This document shows, piece after piece, positions 35,115 to 46,510 of a DNA stretch of 64,000 nucleotides; the first letter of the stretch is position 1; each line of letters starts with the position of its first letter. The notes below the pieces were generated by a model that saw nothing but the letters and a program-made list of their open reading frames with translations, ran no database searches and was not told the DNA's origin. Both the position numbers and the translations under genes were made by a program. Source of the DNA: Diaporthe sp. PMI_573 (lineage: Eukaryota; Ascomycota; Sordariomycetes; Diaporthales; Diaporthaceae); NCBI GenBank assembly GCA_021399435.1, contig JAJTUP010000100.1:141972-205971 (forward strand), written 5' to 3'.

Positions 35115-36153
35115 ATGCCTCAACGTGGAACCCGCGAGGCTACCCATGCCGGCAGCTGGTACGAAGGCAGACCTGAGGCATTGTCACGCCAACTTGATGG
35201 TTTCCTCGAAAAGGTGCCCACGGCGATAGGCGGCAAGCAGCTACCCATCCCCAGGTCCAGGATCATCATAGCCCCGTAAGTCCCCCCCTTGCCTTTCCTG
35301 CCTTCGTGCCCCCTTCCACCGCTCTCGAAGCTGATTGTATCCGTCTAGACATGCAGGCTACTCTTACTCTGGCCCCTGTGCCGCCTGGGCGTACAAGTCC
35401 CTCGATCTATCCGCTGCCAAGCGTGTCTTCGTCCTGGGGCCTTCCCACACCTATTACCTGAAGGGGTGTGCACTAAGCACCTTCGCAAGCTACGAGACGC
35501 CCTTCGGCAAGCTGAAGGTGGACGTCCAGACGGTCGAGGCGTTGCGAGAGACGGGCAAATTCAGCGACATCCCTGCGTCGAGCGACGAGGATGAGCACAG
35601 CCTGGAGATGCACTTGCCCTACATATGGAAGAGGCTGGAGCAGACGCATGGCGATTGCGGTCCGGAGGAGTATCCACCTATCGTGCCTATCCTGGTCGGC
35701 GACAACAACGGTGCCAAGGAGAAGGAGTTCGGCCAGTTGCTGGCCAGGTACCTCGAGGACCCGGGCAATGCATTCGTGGTGTCTTCGGACTTCTGCCACT
35801 GGGGATCACGCTTCTCGTACACGGCCTACGTCCCGTCCGCGGACAAGCTGGATCAGTTGAGGGTTCTTTCGAGGAGAGCAGCGGATACGGAGACGCCCAT
35901 CCACGAAGGTATCAAGGTACTGGATGAGCTGGCCATGGAAGCGGTTGCTTCGGGGGAACATGACAAGTTCGTCGAAAATCTCAAGGTTACTAAGAACACA
36001 GTATGCGGGCGTCACCCTATCGGCGTGACGATGGCAGCTATGGAAGCTGTTGGCGCGGGGCCTTTCCAGTTCCTGCGATACGAGAGGAGCAGTCTGGTGG
36101 AGAGGCTCGACGATTCGAGTGTCAGTTACGCATCATTCTACGCCATCGCATGA
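35115..36153 (+). CDS. MEMO1 family protein
   Basis: Exons 35115-35275 and 35349-36153 give 321 residues. The protein follows the MEMO family throughout: REATHAGSWYEG, IIAPHAGYSYSGPCAAWAYK, RVFVLGPSHTYY, DEDEHSLEMHLPYIWK, VVSSDFCHWGSRF and VCGRHPIGV. The His residues of HAGY and PSH, and the Cys of CGRH, correspond to the metal/active-site residues of the human protein (H49, H81, C244). MEMO proteins resemble class III extradiol dioxygenases and have been linked to copper and redox control and cell motility; yeast has Mho1. The splice restores the PHAGY motif exactly. Confidence 0.96.
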
Positions 36154-37041
36154 GAGAAGGCTAGCAGCAGACCATGCTGCCATCTAGTGGGTGTCCTTGG
36201 TGGTCTCCTGAGACGTTGCCACACCGATGAGACCGGCGCTCCGCAAGATAGGTGTCCACGGGTGGATGCATGTTCAAGGAATAGCAACCAACTGCTATCG
36301 AATGAAGCGAGTATCTGGACGCCCTCTCTCGATTATTCTCTATGCCTTCTGTGGAAGCAAGACACATTTTGAAAACACTCTTCTTGACGCCTTGTATCTG
36401 AGTGACAAGTTCCGTCCGCGGAACGCGTGTAGAGGCTCTTGAGCAAGGGTACTTCAAGAATGGGTTTGAAATAAGTGCAGAGCATACCGCTGGGCGTAGA
36501 TTGGGATCGTATTGAACCCACACGGATGTCTTTGCTCGCTTCCGAGTGCCTGTTCCCGTTCAACTTGTCCACGCCAAACAGGCAAACTCGTGTTGCTGCT
36601 GACACCTCATCTGCTGCCGATGGCATCCCATTTTTGCAGGATATCTGTGAAGGATGAAGAATAACATGGTATATCTCCTTCTCATCGACGTAGCATGTGA
36701 CTGACCATTCACTCTGCTTGAGTGGCCACGGAGTTTGGCTACAACATTGATACCTCGAGCCGGGTGTGCATACGATTTGTATTAACGCGGACCCGCGAAA
36801 AGCGCAATTCAAAATCCAGGAGCCAAGACATATGCGGGCGGATGTCGACTCCTGGCCGAGGCCTCAACGTATTCCTAGTGAGGATCGAGGCAGACTTTCA
36901 AGGCTTTTGGTCACTACTCTGCTGCAGGAACTCTGGTTGTATTTAGCTCTGCTAGGAAAGTTCGGTTAAGAACCAGGTGAGCGACAGCTGAGCGTTGTAG
37001 CAGGGCGTGTTACACAGCTAAGCCGGGACGAGTCACCCGGG
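36154..37041. other. Intergenic region
   Basis: About 890 bp, with no supported gene or repeat. A 159-codon frame on the minus strand (36333-36812) has no family features. Confidence 0.4.
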
Positions 37042-37356
37042 TTACACCGGCTTTACCGCAGCGATTGCCAGCGCGCTCTCCCAGGCGACATTTTGGAAAA
37101 ACCCAGCGAACCCAGAGCGCGAGACAGCATGACGAGGTGCGGCGGAGACGAGTATCTCCATCCCATCGGAGTTGACCTGTGTGTGGTGACCAAGGGGTGC
37201 ATAGGCTGGTGCCATCGGACGAAGGATGGACGATGTGCTATCGGATACAAGCTTTGGTAGATCGGGGACAGACGAGCGGAGGATGGAAGTACGCGGCCAC
37301 GCCGAGCGGGCCTCGAACTCTTGGGGGAGACTGATTAGATGAGCAAAAGAAGCCAT
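37042..37356 (-). CDS. Possible small hypothetical protein
   Basis: Single ORF of 104 residues starting MASFAHLISLPQEF. It contains YAPLGHHTQVNSDGMEILVS and SRSGFAGFFQNVAWESALAIA, which have a balanced composition unlike most random frames here. It lies in an otherwise empty region with a GC-rich upstream segment. No family is recognised and no intron is needed. It may be chance. Confidence 0.35.
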   Translation of the reverse strand: MASFAHLISLPQEFEARSAWPRTSILRSSVPDLPKLVSDSTSSILRPMAPAYAPLGHHTQVNSDGMEILVSAAPRHAVSRSGFAGFFQNVAWESALAIAAVKPV

Positions 37357-38467
37357 GGGTGGCTCTGGTGACGGCTAGCGGTCCATGACTTCGAGTAGTG
37401 CGGCGGTCAGGTCTGCAAGGGAGTGCTATGCGGGCCGGCGGAGGGCCGGCCTTCCAGAGTGGTGGCAGGTGATAGAGCCAGGAGGCGACGGGTTCTGGGA
37501 CGGGACGGGGCGGGCTGGGATCAGGTGCGTATTGTATATGCGTACAGCCCGGTGCAGGATGACTGGCTGGGCAGACGGGTCATGGTGTTGCGCGGGAGTG
37601 ATTCGACCGTGTCTCAGGGCGACTTGCAACAGGACGGGGGACCGGGACCGAGACCAGGAACTGACTGGGCCAGGGGCCACCGGGAAGGCGGAGGCGGAGG
37701 CGGAGGCGGTTGTGGTGCGGTGCGGTGGACCAAGACAGAGAGGCCAATGCCGCGTGCAGCCAGGCGCAATGTGGGATGGTGGCTGCTTCATCCCAAGTCG
37801 TGGTAATGCCTCGACAAGGTTAGTGGCGACCAAGGGTGACAGGCAGAGCCATGTTGGGCTGAGGCTGAGCGCATTGGACGTTGGTTGCCAGTCGAGTTGC
37901 CTCGCCAGCCTGCTGTGCCAGCCGTGCCTCGCTGGCAGTAAAGCGTCTGACAGTAGGTAAATTTGGGGCCCGCAAATCATGACCTGCTTGTCAGCTTGTC
38001 TGGAACACTGCACAGAAAAGGTAGAGAGAGGGTGGGGCCATTGGGTGGCACGGTGGTAGCAGCGGGAGTGGATGTGCCGTGGTGTGGTTCATCTTTCGGC
38101 CAAACAAGTCTGGCGCCGATCGACATGATGAAACTGGCGCCGTGGACGGCCCTGGTCCCTGCCACCTGCCTCACCAGAGTCACCACCTCGCCCGGCTCGC
38201 TGCTTTGTCGGGGGCACGCACCGGATGCATTGAGCTGCAACGCCACTAGCAACCACTCATAGCCACCCGCCGCGGCAGTGATGGGACAGACATGCAGACT
38301 GCACCCGTCAGGCAGGCGGTGCGAGGGAAAGGGGACGGCCAAGGACCCAGATCTTAAGTGGTTATCTGCTCAGCTCGTATTGGTGGGTTGGGATGGGTGA
38401 CCGGAGGTGGTAGTAATACCTAGGTAATAATCTGATGGAGATTGCAATGGAACTCGCCATTTGGATT

Positions 38468-38489
38468 TGTGCCTGTGCCCGTGCCTGTG

Positions 38490-38521
<32 letters not shown>

Positions 38522-38522
38522 C
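38468..38522 (+). repeat. 6-bp microsatellite (TGTGCC)n
   Basis: About nine units of TGTGCC with some CGTGCC variants. On the minus strand it reads as repeated Gln-Ala in an open frame, which is a by-product of the repeat. Confidence 0.9.
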
Positions 38523-39002
38523 AAAGAGACAGGCTGGCAGGCGGGCGACAGTGCCCTCCCCTCACCACGCCAGACCTCATACAGCCCGTATGAGTGCCTA
38601 GAGATGCCTCATTAGGTATCGGATACACAGCGTGTTGGGCGAGTGACATGCGCACCTGCAACCTAGGTAGGTATGGTGGTATGCTGGCACTCTACCTAGG
38701 TACTCTACACTAGCACACTAGAATCGAGAGGTGCGAGTTTGGGTTTGTTCCAAGCCTGTCGCAGCCAATCTCGCAGGCCCCAGACCCTGGCAGCCAGTCC
38801 CAGATTTGCCCACCGGGGGCCCAGACTGCCACACTGCGAGTCCCTGTCCTCCCGCCTCTTCTCTTCAGCTTGCCTCTGCCGTCGCCCAACTCGCACCCCA
38901 CCCACCTGCATTCGACCTACCAAAGCATCGACTTTCCTTTTTCCCCTACACGCTCCCCTTTTCCCTTTCAGCCCCGTCGTTTTATCCTCCGTTTCCTATC
39001 CA

Positions 39003-39031
39003 TTACTTTACTTTACTTTACTTTACTTTAC
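39003..39031 (+). repeat. (CTTTA)n tract in syntaxin leader
   Basis: Five to six 5-bp units in a pyrimidine-rich stretch about 300 bp upstream of the syntaxin ATG. Such CT-rich tracts are common near fungal transcription starts. Confidence 0.85.
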
Positions 39032-39333
39032 TCTATCTTGCCTTACACTACCTTGGGCCTCACTTTGGACGACGCAGCAGGGCACACAAGACAGCAACAC
39101 CACGGGGCACGCACGACATTGCCCAATTCCCTAGTCTCTGTTCTGCTCGTGTCTTCGGCATCGATCCTGACGACCTCGACGCACCGCACCCGCGCATCAC
39201 AGCCACCGGACTACATCCGCGTCTCCTTCTCGTCCCCGGCACCGACGACCTCGCTACCGCTTGTCGCCGATCGCCAGCTCTCTACGCCCATCAAGCGTCA
39301 CTCCGCCGCCTCACCAATTCAATTCCATCCATC

Positions 39334-41114
39334 ATGAGTGTATGTGCGGTTCCCTCTCATCGTGACTCTCCCGTGCATTTCCTCAACCGCCCTTCGACTC
39401 CATCCCCACTATCATCCTCCTTAACGACCTGCACGACTCCTCGACACTCCTTGATCAGCCCGACTTGCTAACCTCGCGTTTCTCACAGTACGGGTGAGCC
39501 TTCCACCCCCCCTCCCCTCCCGCCGGTCAGGGGCTCTCATGGCCATTTGGCCGATGACCACCAAGCACCGGCAATCCAATTGGCCGATACTGCTTGCTGC
39601 TCTCGTTTTGTTCACGACCAACGCTGACCGCAGTCCAGATACGGTGGAAGGGCGAACCCTTACGCCCAACAAGATTCTCCAGCCGGCCAGTATAGCTCGC
39701 CACCTCAGCCTAGCTTCGGTCAGCCTCCACGCCCTGGCGGCGGAGGCTACAATCAGTACGACAATGGTGCTTACGACGGGGCATATGGTGAGTGCTACCC
39801 GGGCGGGCCACTCTCAAGAGGAGAGAGCTAGGGCCGAAGCATAATCGCTGCGTGCATGGACCGTCTGACAAACACCAGGCAACAACGTGGAAATGGCCCC
39901 CCTCTCGCAGAACGGGGCAAGCTTTGCTGCCAGCGACCCCAATGCCATCCTGAACGAGTGCCGTGAAATTGGGCAGGGCATCGACGGGATCGACACCAAT
40001 CTCAACCAATTGCGCATGCTCCAAGATCGATCGCTCAACGAGACCGACTCGAGCAGCTCAGGAACGAGCCGCGAGCTTGACGGCCTCTCTGCCGACACCA
40101 TGTCCATGTACCGGGAGCTCACCGAACGCGTCCGCAAGATGAAGTCTATGCCAGACGCCAAGACCCCCAAAAACGCCCCCCAGGTCGGTCGCATCGATCG
40201 TCGCCTGAAGAATGCCATCCAGCAGTACCAGGAGGTCGAGGCTGCTTTCCGGAAGAAGATGCAGTCTCAGATGGAGCGGCAATACCGCATCGTCCGACCA
40301 GAAGCCGACGACAACGAGGTCCGGGCCGCCGTGGAGGACATGTCTGCCGGCGGCCAGCAGGTGTTCCAGCAGGCCATGATGCAGAGCAACCGACAGGGTC
40401 AGGCCAGGGCTGTCTTGAATGCGGTGCAGGATCGTCACAGGGCACTGCAGAAGATCGAGCAGGATATGATCGAGCTGGCCCAGCTCTTCCAGGACATGGA
40501 CACCCTGATCGTCCAGCAAGAAGCGGCCGTTGTGCAGATCGAACAAAAGGGCGAAGAGGTTGTAGAGAATCTCGACAAGGGTAACCAGGAGATCGAGGTC
40601 GCCGTCGACACGGCAAGGAAGACGCGCAGGAAGAAGTGGTACTGTGTCGGTATCAGCGGTAAGCAAGCGTGCCCGGCTCTCCCCGTATTCTCAAGGCCCC
40701 CATCGCTGACAGCTCCTCCAAGTCCTAATTGTTGTCGTAATCGTGATCATCGTGGTCGTCTATATGGCGGTCACCGGCAAATTCAACAACAGCAGCAACA
40801 ACAACAACAACAACAACAACAACAACGGCAACGCCAATGCCAAGCGCAGCGCAGTTGAATTCGATGGCGAGAGACCTGTCACCACCATCTACGCACAGTC
40901 TAAGATTGTCAACATCGGGCAAGACTACGATGCGACCGCGGCTCCCCTGGAGAAATTCTCTGGCGTGACAAGTGCCAAGAGCCTCGCTGGGCGGATAGCG
41001 ATGCCAGACAACTCGGGGCCTGGCCGGGTCGATCGCCGGTCAGACATGACGCTTCCGGTACAAATGATGGACAGCACCGACTACAAGCGTGCCGCTTACA
41101 ACGAGGTCGACTAA
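39334..41114 (+). CDS. Plasma-membrane syntaxin (Sso1/2-type Qa-SNARE) with long C-terminal tail
   Basis: Exons 39334-39339, 39489-39493, 39639-39787, 39879-40658 and 40723-41114 give 443 residues. The first exon is 6 nt and the second only 5 nt; joined with the third they read MSYGYGGRANPYAQQ, a typical Sso start, and all phases agree. The Habc region (NQLRMLQDRSL...) is followed by QYRIVRPEADDNEV and the SNARE motif IEQDMIELAQLFQDMDTLI (about 243-305, with the conserved Gln in VQQEA). A basic stretch RKTRRKKW and one transmembrane segment (about 314-334) follow. Sso proteins drive vesicle fusion at the plasma membrane. Unusually, about 110 residues follow the membrane anchor: an Asn run and then a KRSAVEFDGERP... 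tail. Confidence 0.92.
40790..40834 (+). repeat. Coding AAC microsatellite (poly-Asn)
   Basis: Tandem AAC codons with a few AGC, encoding Asn-rich sequence right after the syntaxin transmembrane segment. It is likely length-variable. Confidence 0.9.
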
Positions 41115-42004
41115 TCCAACCGGGCGGCCCTGATGGGGACCCGCGACCAAGGCCAAGACGCGAGTGGTATTACCGTTTTCGTAATGATTTCCGGAGAAGC
41201 GAGCAGGCAGTGCTCACGGGGCTCAGGGGAGTAACAGTGGTCGCAGAAATAGAATCGGGCTACCACTGCGAGGACCACAAAGCCTGTGAGCACATGGGCC
41301 CTCATGGTGTGCGCGAGGACCATTTCAGCATTACGAGAACACGGTTTGATGCCATATGGCTTGAAGCTGGCAAAAGAACCTCGGGAATGCATTTTTGTTG
41401 GCACTCAAAACAGAGTTGTTATATACCAAAGTCGGTCGCTTGAATTACTGCTGGGGCAAGCTGCACTTGTTAGATGATACACCCTTGGGGTGGCAAGGGA
41501 GATGCTGTGGGGCCTGGACTTGACCTTTTCGCATTACAATACTGGCGTTTAATTGACCCTTTTCTCTTATACATAACTACCTCTATGGGGATGAACTCGA
41601 GTAGCATCAACCATGTTTGTGGCACAGGACGTAATATTTCGGAATGGTTGGGCCGTCGTCCTCTGCCTGTGGAGGTTAAACCCTGATAACACGACCGCCC
41701 CCGGCCGCTGCGACGCAACTTTCTCGCGTCATGTTGTCCCCTCTACCTGCACAGCTCCTGACAGGCCTCACGTGGCCCTTATAAACGCCATGGCAGCGGG
41801 CGTGTTCCCATCGCCGCCTTTCGTGCCAAGCTCATCACTGAAGACGGCTGACACATTCGTAGAGTGCCCGTAAGCGCACTCACAATATCAGGTGACACCC
41901 GACCAATGCGAGTTGGCAGCCCTGTAGGAGAATGATACGAGTCCTTTCAACCGCCTGGCCGCTGATCTGGCGGCTCGGGCCAAACCCGATGGTAGTCCAA
42001 GAGT
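41115..42004. other. Convergent intergenic region
   Basis: About 890 bp between the convergent syntaxin and unknown genes. No gene, RNA or repeat is supported. Confidence 0.4.
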
Positions 42005-42832
42005 TCAGTCATGTGCGCCAGCGCCAGTAGGCAGCTCGTCGTCAGCGACACGAGCTCCTGGGGCGCTCCGCTGCCTCTCGAACCCGGCGTCCACCACCTT
42101 CCGCAGGATGTTCATCCTCTTGTCGAACTCGTTGGTGATGGCTCCGTAGTCCTCCCTAGCCTTGTCCTGGGCGGCCACTGAAGGCGAGGAGGCCGACAGG
42201 CGGAGATCTCGCTCCTCGAGGGAAGGCCTCCTCGCACGTGTGCCGGGTACTTGTGATGGTGTGGACGTGGATGAGATAGCATTGTCGCCGACACCTTCGA
42301 TGCGGAGAACCAGCCGTTGGCCGGCACCGGTCTCGTCATCCAGGGTGATGGCGTTGCTGCTGCTCTCCTCCGTCATGGGGCTGGTTTTGGCGGTTACGAC
42401 AGCCCAGTTGGGGGACAGAGATGACACCCAAGCCACGTCATAGCCCGGGTTCGACGCAGCGGGGTGGCTGTTGTCGGCGGGCTTCGGCACGAGGTCCAGT
42501 ACTATGGCACGCTCGTTTGGGTGCGCTGCTGGCGGCGAAGCCCTACTGGCAGATGCGTCCGGGGAGGCGTGGTGGCCGTGCCGAGCGAGGGCTTCGGTGA
42601 GAATTTCAGGGTCATCGTCGGAGAAGACATAGTGTACTTGCGGGTGATGTGTCGCGTGGGTCGTGCTGTCGGTGACGAGGGTGAAGAGGGGTTGGAATGG
42701 AGGCTGAAGCTGCAGCGTTTCCTCGCGGACGGGCGGTAACTGTTGGGCTTGTCCCCCGGCAGGGCCGTGATGCTCGGAAACAGGACCCTGAGAGGGGTGA
42801 AGTTGGTCGGGAAACGGATCGGGGCCGGCCAT
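42005..42832 (-). CDS. Unknown fungal protein with VHYVFSDDDPEILTEAL motif
   Basis: Single exon of 275 residues from ATG 42832; the frame is open further upstream but that part is Pro/His-rich and leader-like. Residues about 45-85 contain FTLVTDSTT, HPQVHYVFSDDDPEILTEALA, which looks like a conserved core. It is followed by a second block (AIVLDLVPK, DVAWVSSLSPNWAVVTAK, QRLVLRIEG). A third segment DYGAITNEFDKRMNILRKVVDAG could form a helix or coiled coil. No catalytic motif, signal peptide or transmembrane segment is visible. I recall the FSDDDPE core as widespread in filamentous fungi, without an assigned function. Confidence 0.75.
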   Translation of the reverse strand: MAGPDPFPDQLHPSQGPVSEHHGPAGGQAQQLPPVREETLQLQPPFQPLFTLVTDSTTHATHHPQVHYVFSDDDPEILTEALARHGHHASPDASASRASPPAAHPNERAIVLDLVPKPADNSHPAASNPGYDVAWVSSLSPNWAVVTAKTSPMTEESSSNAITLDDETGAGQRLVLRIEGVGDNAISSTSTPSQVPGTRARRPSLEERDLRLSASSPSVAAQDKAREDYGAITNEFDKRMNILRKVVDAGFERQRSAPGARVADDELPTGAGAHD

Positions 42833-43639
42833 GGTGGCCCAGTGTCGAGGTCGAGGTCGATCCGATGCGGCACGGCGATGGTGTCGGTAGGGTAACGGGG
42901 GTGTGGAGGCAGCTGGGTTCGTTGATGAAGTGGCACGGAGGGAAGGCGGCTGAAGCAGTGGGTGCCCTGGGTGTTTGCATGTTGGACCCGTGTCGAAAGG
43001 TGAGGAAAACGCATCAACAACAAGACGGGACAGGACGGCTCTCAAGGAGCCGATGCCTGCGGGCTGTGTGTCAGCGGGAGGTGGAAAAGCAGGGTGGTGT
43101 GAGCGAAGCTGCCTCAGCCGGCTTGTATTCAGCACACGGGCATGTTGGATCTAGGACCCTCAATCTACGACTACCTCCAGTGGGTATGTACACTACACGT
43201 AGCGGTCCGCAGTGGCCCACCACTGAGTAGGAGGTTGGGGCTCGACGACGTCACAGTCCCTGTAGTGTACATAGCTTTTGGAGAGGGTGTGTGGGCTGAG
43301 GTGGATTTGGGGTTTCGGGGGGCTCTCCACAGGGGGTGGGGGGGTGATAAGCCGCACCCGCCCGGGTATCAGCAAATGTTGCATATACACTTCTCGGGCA
43401 TGTGACAGGCGGCGGCATGTGGACTGGACTGTATTCTTCTGCTTTCCAACGCTTGCTCTGGTTCAGCCTCTGTATATACCACTTTGCAAGGGGCTGCCGG
43501 CCACGAGATGGTGGTAGTGTTTGTCAAGGCATCTCCCAGCAGATCCACGCGGCTCCTCTGTCTATCGCTGAGCCCGTTGTCGGCGGGCGACCCGGGGCCA
43601 AGGCGAGAATGGCGACGGTGGACCAAATGAGTGACCTGC
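42833..43639. other. Intergenic region
   Basis: About 800 bp. The part nearest 42833 continues the open frame of the upstream gene and is probably its leader. The rest shows no supported gene. Confidence 0.4.
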
Positions 43640-44079
43640 CTAAGGCCCTGGGGTTCCCCGACTCGCTCCAGGCTCTTTCATCTCGAACCCTGGGGGTATT
43701 GGGTCAGCGAGGCCGACGAGGGCGGGGTGTTTGTATCGCAGTGCCTTGGGTAAGGTAAGGCGAGGCGGGGGCAACATACTCTGGCGGCACATTGGGCACT
43801 GCCCCCTGGCTGATTCCTGCCTGATCCACTGGGAAATGCAGTGTTTGTGAAAGTTGTGGCCACACTTGCCAGATACTGCCGAGGTCTTTAGCATGCTGTC
43901 CGGAGGGGGCGGCGGTGGTGGAGGCAGGCAGGCTGACAGAGTTCACAGTCATCCCCAGGAAATCGACACGATGGACAGGAACCATCAAAATGGATCTGAC
44001 AGATCCCACAGACATCGTCTTCTGGGATGTCCCAGCGCCATGTTGCCACGGCTGCCCACTTCTTGATTTTGACCTTCAT
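43640..44079 (-). CDS. APC11: Anaphase-promoting complex subunit 11 (RING-H2)
   Basis: Exons 44079-43938, 43875-43780 and 43689-43640 give 95 residues, the usual size. Spliced, it reads MKVKIKKWAAVATWRWD, DDVCGICQIHFDGSCPSC, FPGDDCELLSGKCGHNFHKHC, ISQWIRQESARGQCPMCRQRFEM. The first intron starts GTCAGC and its removal restores the LLSGKCGH reading. This is the RING-H2 catalytic subunit of the APC/C ubiquitin ligase, which recruits the E2 and drives cyclin and securin degradation. All zinc ligands appear present. The C-terminal KEPGASRGTPGP extension is slightly longer than usual. Confidence 0.96.
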
Positions 44080-45108
44080 GTTTTTGGTGATGTTGTTCTC
44101 ATGCGGAGGCTGGTGAGTGCCTGCCAGGACAGCAGGTGGTCATAGGAAGCAGAAAAGGGAAGTGAGTAGTGTGGACGGGGCAGAGTACAACTCAGTGCCT
44201 GGATGGTCTCTTGATTGTTGACATGGAGGCGGGTGCATACTACGCATACTACGCATACTACACGGTACACAGTCGCGAGGTGGCCCGAGCTCCCAGGTGA
44301 GGTGAGTTAAGGTCTGCCTGCTGCTGCTGCCGCCGCCGCTGCTGCTGCTAGCTGGTAGGGAGGTAGATCGGAGGGGCGGGCGGGAGAGGAGGAGGAAGAA
44401 AAGAGGGGGTGTGACTACAATACAGCATCAAGGTTCCAGCTTATAAGCTCCTCCTACCAACCACGCAACCACAATCGCCCGCCAACCCCGCTCCTCGCTT
44501 CCTTTCCCCCTTCGTCCTTGTGATGATATGAAGGCTGTCTATCAGGTCCTCAGCCCCGTCTGCCCTGTCCTGCAAGTTCCACAAAAACATCTCTAGCAAG
44601 CCGGCCACATGGCACCAAGTGCCTCGTAGGTGTTGTGGTAGCATCCGCATCCTCCTCCGCAAGCGCAAGCGCAAACGCAAGCGCGAACACAAACGCAAAA
44701 CACAAAAGGGAAGCACCGGGTCGGGTCGCCTTGAACTTGGAGGTGGCTGCCGGTTGCCGGTGGAGACAACAGCGGGCAGGGCGGCTTCCCTTTTCTTTCC
44801 TTCCTTTATTCCTCCTCCTCTCCTCTGAAGCTTGCCGACCAACCAATCCATTCCCCCAAGACTTGGTACGGCCGGCACCTGGGTACGGCGCGTCAAATCA
44901 CGCCATCAACCCGGATCTTCCTCCCTACTCGTTGTCGCCTCCGCGTTCCGCCCTCGAGCCCGAACTCATCCCTGCCTCGACATCACACTCAGCCTCAGTC
45001 AGCCTCGGCCTCGGCCTCGATCCTGGCAAATATTTCCTCACCTCGCCTGGTCCGGCGAGACACACCTCGGTCCTCCCCGTCGTGCATTTGCCACCTTGCG
45101 AACCAGAA
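44080..45108. other. Divergent promoter region
   Basis: About 1 kb between APC11 (-) and the sulfurtransferase gene (+). It contains a CTG/CCG triplet tract at 44318-44350, a (TACGCA)-like short repeat near 44240 and CGCAAG repeats near 44655-44690. The long open frame upstream of 45109 is read as leader, not protein. Confidence 0.5.
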
Positions 45109-46192
45109 ATGGCCACCATCGCCATCCTGCGGCCCTTGTCCAGAGCTGCCGCCCGATGGCCCTTGCGACCGTCCGCGCCCGCCAGGATTGCCGCAGCTCT
45201 CAGTTCCCGCCGCTCCCTATCCTCCTACCTCGTGACCCCCGCCGAGCTCAGCGAGGCCCTCAAGAAGAACCCTCCCTCCCCGATCAGTACCGACCCACGC
45301 ATCATACCCCTCTGCGCAGCATGGTTCATGCCAAACGACCCCGACCACCGCACCGGTATCCAGGCCTTCCGCCAGCAGCGCATCCCAAAGGCCCGCTTCT
45401 TTGATCTCGACAAGGTCATCGACAAGCACTCCGAGTATCCCCACATGCTGCCCGCACCCAAGACTTTCGCCGCAGCGATGAGCGAGCTGGGCATCCGCCG
45501 CGAGGATACCGTAGTCGTCTACGACACCAAGGAGCTGGGTATATTTAGCGCCCCAAGGGTCGGCTGGACCCTCAAGGTCTTTGGCCACCCCAAGGTGCAC
45601 CTCCTCAACAACTTCCGTCTCTGGGTCGAAGAGGGCCTCCCCACCGAAGGCGGTGAGCTGTACAACGTCGAGTGCCACCCGTATCCCATCCCCGAGCTCG
45701 ACTCGGGCAAGGTTGCCAGCTATGAGGACGTTAGGGAGGTGGCTCTTGACTACAACAAGGAGGGTGCAGAGGGCGTGCAGATCATCGACGCCAGAAGCAG
45801 CGGGCGCTGGACGGGGAAGGACCCCGAGCCAAGGCCCGGTCTGTCGTCCGGACACATCCCCGGCTCGGTCAATATCCCCTTCAACGAGGTCCTCGACCCC
45901 AAGACCAGGGCATTCCTGCCGAGCGAGGAGCTACAGCACCTGTTCGAGGCCAAGGGTGTTGATCCGGCCAAGCCCATCATCTCTAGTTGCGGGACGGGTG
46001 TCACCGCCGTCATAATCGAGACGGCCCTGGACGAGGCTGGCTACGGGAGCCCCGAAACCCGCAAGGTCTACGACGGCAGCTGGACGTGAGTAGAGTCCTG
46101 CCGCGATGTCTTAATCAAGCCATGCTAACAAGCTCACCAGGGAATGGGCTCAGCGAGTCCGCGCATCTGATTCATTAATACGTAAAGAATAG
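45109..46192 (+). CDS. 3-mercaptopyruvate/thiosulfate sulfurtransferase (tandem rhodanese)
   Basis: Exons 45109-46085 and 46141-46192 give 342 residues. The start at 45109 yields a mitochondrial-type leader (MATIAILRPLSRAAARWPLRP...RRSLSSYLV). The first rhodanese domain contains CAAWFMPND, ARFFDLDKVID and DTVVVYDT. The second contains QIIDARSSGRW, GLSSGHIPGSVNIPF and the active loop SSCGTGVTA with catalytic C294. The layout is that of yeast Tum1 and animal MPST, which supply sulfur for tRNA thiolation and persulfide formation. The last exon is 52 nt (EWAQRVRASDSL). The frame is open upstream to 44635 but that part is low-complexity leader. Confidence 0.94.
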
Positions 46193-46510
46193 CCCTGCAC
46201 ATAGCTTATCCGTACATTGTAATTGAGAGATTCAAACCTGTTCACATGGTCTTGGGCGTTGAACAAACACTTGCCTTTTAGGAGGTTGGCTTGTACATGC
46301 ATTACTCATTGATTTGTACTTTTACCCTGTCTGTAGTTGTTGAGAAGAGGGTGTTGTGTAGCTGTTCATTTGAACGATTATCAATGCAATGGATACTCCT
46401 GTCTGATTCAGACTAAATGTGCATTAGTGTCAGGATCAGGGGCTTCCCCATGCTGCGACCTTGGTACCGGGCCGTCTTCCCCCACCTCTCCTGCCACTGA
46501 CTCTTGCTTG

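Larger units (their letters stand above)
37357..39333. other. Long intergenic region and syntaxin 5' leader
   Basis: Nearly 2 kb without a supported gene. It contains a (TGTGCC)n microsatellite (38468-38522), CCTAGGTA motifs at 38418 and 38660-38703, and a pyrimidine-rich leader with a (CTTTA)n tract at 39003-39031 just before the syntaxin start. Open frames across the leader are low-complexity and are not considered genes. Confidence 0.5.

Noticed and set aside
36333..36812. 159-codon minus-strand frame
   Set aside because: No family features and no plausible partner exons.
38731..39471. 246-codon plus-strand frame upstream of the syntaxin gene
   Set aside because: It is Pro/Leu/Ser-rich, covers the (CTTTA)n leader, overlaps the syntaxin start and runs through its first intron.
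44635..45108. Upstream extension of the sulfurtransferase frame
   Set aside because: The added residues are low-complexity and lie before a good mitochondrial leader at 45109; best read as 5' leader.
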